From Bacillota bacterium (lineage in GTDB: Bacteria > Bacillota > Clostridia > Saccharofermentanales > Fastidiosipilaceae): a stretch of DNA of 7,447 nucleotides. How positions within the stretch are numbered: position 1 is the stretch's first letter; each line of letters starts with the position of its first letter. The stretch is taken from the NCBI GenBank assembly GCA_023388205.1, contig JAEWGS010000002.1, forward strand, positions 1 through 7,447. The letters run 5' to 3'. The notes beneath the pieces are model-generated. The model was given only the letters and a program-made list of their open reading frames with translations. It was not told the DNA's origin and did no database searches. Both the position numbers and the translations under genes were made by a program. Positions 6,682 through 7,447 of this stretch are shown one piece after another.

Positions 6682-6759
6682 ATGCGTTGCCTTGATGTCT
6701 TGGCAAGAAAATTGAGTTTGCTGGACAATGATCTTGAGAATTTAAGGCTTCAAAATTGA
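6682..6759 (+). CDS. Possible 25-residue leucine-heptad microprotein
   Basis: An ATG four bases after the mgsA-like stop opens 25 codons ending at TGA 6757-6759, about 30 bases before the terminator. Leucines fall at residues 4, 7, 11, 14, 18 and 21, a perfect 3-4 heptad pattern encoded by CTT, TTG, TTG, CTG, CTT and TTA. The middle of the peptide reads LARKLSLLDNDLENLRLQN. This would make an amphipathic helix or small coiled coil. Against it, there is no clear ribosome binding site (translation would depend on re-initiation after the upstream stop), and 25 codons is within chance. Function unknown. Confidence 0.25.
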   Translation: MRCLDVLARKLSLLDNDLENLRLQN

Positions 6760-6787
6760 AATTAAAAAATCGAATGTCAACATTGAG

Positions 6788-6817
6788 GAGAGCTTTCAAA
6801 AGAAGCTCTCTTTTTTT
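6788..6817 (+). terminator. Strong intrinsic terminator of the mgsA-like unit
   Basis: GAGAGCTT (6788-6795) pairs perfectly with AAGCTCTC (6803-6810) across a seven-base loop, followed at once by seven T residues (6811-6817). It ends transcription from the mgsA-like gene, 110 bp after its stop, leaving room for the leucine-rich ORF in the same transcript. Confidence 0.93.
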
Positions 6818-6866
6818 GTGCGGGCGTTTGTCGAAAACTCACTTTCTGTGGATGTGAAAAAGAATG

Positions 6867-6897
6867 AAAAAAAAGAAGCAGGCCCTAACCTGCTTCT
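6867..6897 (-). terminator. Strong intrinsic terminator of the XRE unit
   Basis: Read on the - strand, AGAAGCAGG (6897-6889) pairs with CCTGCTTCT (6882-6874) across a six-base loop, and a run of T follows, seen as the A run 6867-6874 on the + strand. The stem is a perfect nine base pairs. The + strand has no T run after the stem, so it works in the - direction only. Together with the + terminator at 6788-6817, it insulates the two converging units. Confidence 0.92.
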
Positions 6898-7006
6898 AGC
6901 TCGCCTTAGGATAATGACTTGTTGCGGTAGCGCTCGATGCATCTGGGACGATTTTTACAGGATCGGCTATCCGGCTTGTCCAGCGCATAAAAAGCGGCCG
7001 CTTCAT
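6896..7006 (-). CDS. Possible 36-residue ORF coupled to the XRE gene
   Basis: An ATG overlaps the regulator's stop codon as ATGA. The frame runs 36 codons, starting MKRPLFMRWTSRIADPVK and ending KAS, with TAG at 6898-6896 falling on the base of the terminator stem. It thus fills the space between the regulator and the end of its transcript almost exactly. The peptide is basic at its start and serine/threonine/alanine-rich later, with no motif I recognise. No separate ribosome binding site is obvious, so expression would rely on coupling. It could also be untranslated 3' sequence. Confidence 0.28.
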   Translation of the reverse strand: MKRPLFMRWTSRIADPVKIVPDASSATATSHYPKAS

Positions 7007-7353
7007 GATCTGCCGTAGGGATCGTCCTCGTTGTAGGGGGAATCATCCCCTTCGATGCCCTCCAAATTATCTGAATATTCGGAGGTCATCGGCTCAAAAT
7101 CAATGCCGTATCGTGCAATTAGATTCTCATCTTTGACATGGCGCTTCCAATCGGCTGCGTAGGCGTCGATCTCAAAGAGCTGATTGATTGGCACCTTGAG
7201 TATGCAGGCCAATTTAACCACGTTACCTAAGCGTGGCTCGGTTTCACCTTTTTCTAAGGTGAGAATGCCTCTTCTCGTTAGTCCGACCAATTTAGCTAAT
7301 TCATATTGAGTCAGCCCCAGAGCCTTGCGGTGCTCCCGAACAGAGTTTCTCAT
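7003..7353 (-). CDS. XRE-family HTH regulator with acidic tail
   Basis: This is a 116-residue DNA-binding protein. Residues 1-60 are a Cro/CI-type helix-turn-helix domain: VREHRKALGLTQYELAKLVG (5-24), then the recognition part LTRRGILTLEKGETEP (25-40) and VVKLACILKVPINQLFE (45-61). Residues 75-111 are strikingly acidic, with 13 Asp/Glu and only one Arg, and end in DDSPYNEDDPYGRS. Such tails may mediate protein contacts or mimic DNA, but this one matches nothing I know. I place the start at 7353, because GGGAGG lies seven bases ahead and the HTH begins directly; the open frame extends 26 codons further upstream, through the promoter. The gene converges on the mgsA-like gene and has its own promoter and terminator. 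A leader palindrome suggests autoregulation. Its targets cannot be read from the window. Confidence 0.88.
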   Translation of the reverse strand: MRNSVREHRKALGLTQYELAKLVGLTRRGILTLEKGETEPRLGNVVKLACILKVPINQLFEIDAYAADWKRHVKDENLIARYGIDFEPMTSEYSDNLEGIEGDDSPYNEDDPYGRS

Positions 7354-7360
7354 TGCCTTT

Positions 7361-7366
7361 CCTCCC
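7361..7366 (-). promoter_or_regulatory. Ribosome binding site fixing the XRE start
   Basis: On the - strand GGGAGG (7366-7361) lies seven bases upstream of the ATG at 7353-7351. The longer in-frame start at 7431 would overlap the -35 box and has no comparable site. Confidence 0.85.
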
Positions 7367-7372
7367 ATCTGC

Positions 7373-7388
7373 AAAATGAGACCATTTT
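7373..7388. promoter_or_regulatory. Inverted repeat in the XRE leader, candidate operator
   Basis: AAAATG (7373-7378) and CATTTT (7383-7388) form a perfect inverted repeat with a four-base AGAC spacer. It lies between the predicted transcription start (about 7396) and the ribosome binding site. XRE repressors commonly bind such palindromes near their own promoters, so autoregulation is plausible. It could equally be a weak mRNA hairpin. Confidence 0.45.
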
Positions 7389-7402
7389 CATGATCTAGGG
7401 TC

Positions 7403-7431
7403 TTTCTATCATCTCTTGTATACGCTGTCAA
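7403..7431 (-). promoter_or_regulatory. Promoter of the XRE gene
   Basis: On the - strand a perfect TTGACA (7431-7426) is followed by a 17-bp spacer and TAGAAA (7408-7403, 4 of 6), with TGA just before it forming an extended -10 (TGn). The transcription start would be near 7396, with a leader of about 43 nt. The spacer contains the palindrome GTATAC. This is the best-matching promoter in the window. Confidence 0.75.
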
Positions 7432-7447
7432 CGCCTCTGCATAAAAG

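Noticed and set aside
6818..7018. A 66-residue + strand frame between the converging genes
   Set aside because: It starts at GTG immediately after the + terminator T run, crosses the opposing terminator, and runs into the end of the XRE gene.
7354..7431. Longer XRE protein starting at 7431
   Set aside because: The added codons run through the promoter and the leader palindrome; GGGAGG fixes the start at 7353.

Overview
The window looks like chromosomal DNA of a member of the Bacillota, probably a clostridium-like lineage. The evidence is the adjacent comEC–holA pair, the strong GGAGG-type ribosome binding sites, the sigma-A-like promoters, and a small protein with a C-terminal SEC-C zinc motif. 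Placement below phylum is not supported. Base composition is mixed, neither strongly AT- nor GC-rich, and no foreign segment stands out. The first 38 bases are almost pure C, which suggests a contig end and a sequencing or assembly artefact.

Layout on the + strand: a 923-residue ComEC-type DNA uptake channel (43-2814); a 119-bp gap with short direct repeats; holA, the delta subunit of the DNA polymerase III clamp loader (2934-4001); a 128-bp gap with a weak candidate promoter; a 172-residue SEC-C protein of unknown role (4130-4648); and asnS, asparaginyl-tRNA synthetase (4672-6069), followed by a terminator-like hairpin. No convincing terminator separates these four genes, so they may be read together, with internal promoters. 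Next, with its own promoter and terminator, is a 129-residue methylglyoxal synthase-like protein started by TTG (6288-6677). On the - strand, converging on it, is an XRE-family regulator with a very acidic tail (7003-7353). It has a good promoter, an inverted repeat in its leader, and its own terminator. The 325 bases between the last two genes (6678-7002) hold two oppositely directed intrinsic terminators and two short ORFs of uncertain reality.

The ComEC, HolA and AsnS genes are housekeeping or competence functions: DNA entry, sliding-clamp loading and charging of tRNA-Asn. They do not form one pathway.

The most interesting signal is the MgsA-like protein. The fold-level sequence is clearly that of methylglyoxal synthase and it aligns without gaps over the core. 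However, nearly all known catalytic and phosphate-binding positions are replaced, including the catalytic aspartate. It may be a pseudoenzyme or a ligand-sensing relative. Just behind it is a 25-codon ORF with a perfect leucine heptad. The acidic-tailed XRE gene with its leader palindrome, and the unusual motif residues in ComEC, are secondary points. I saw no mobile element, CRISPR array, tRNA, rRNA or defence system here.
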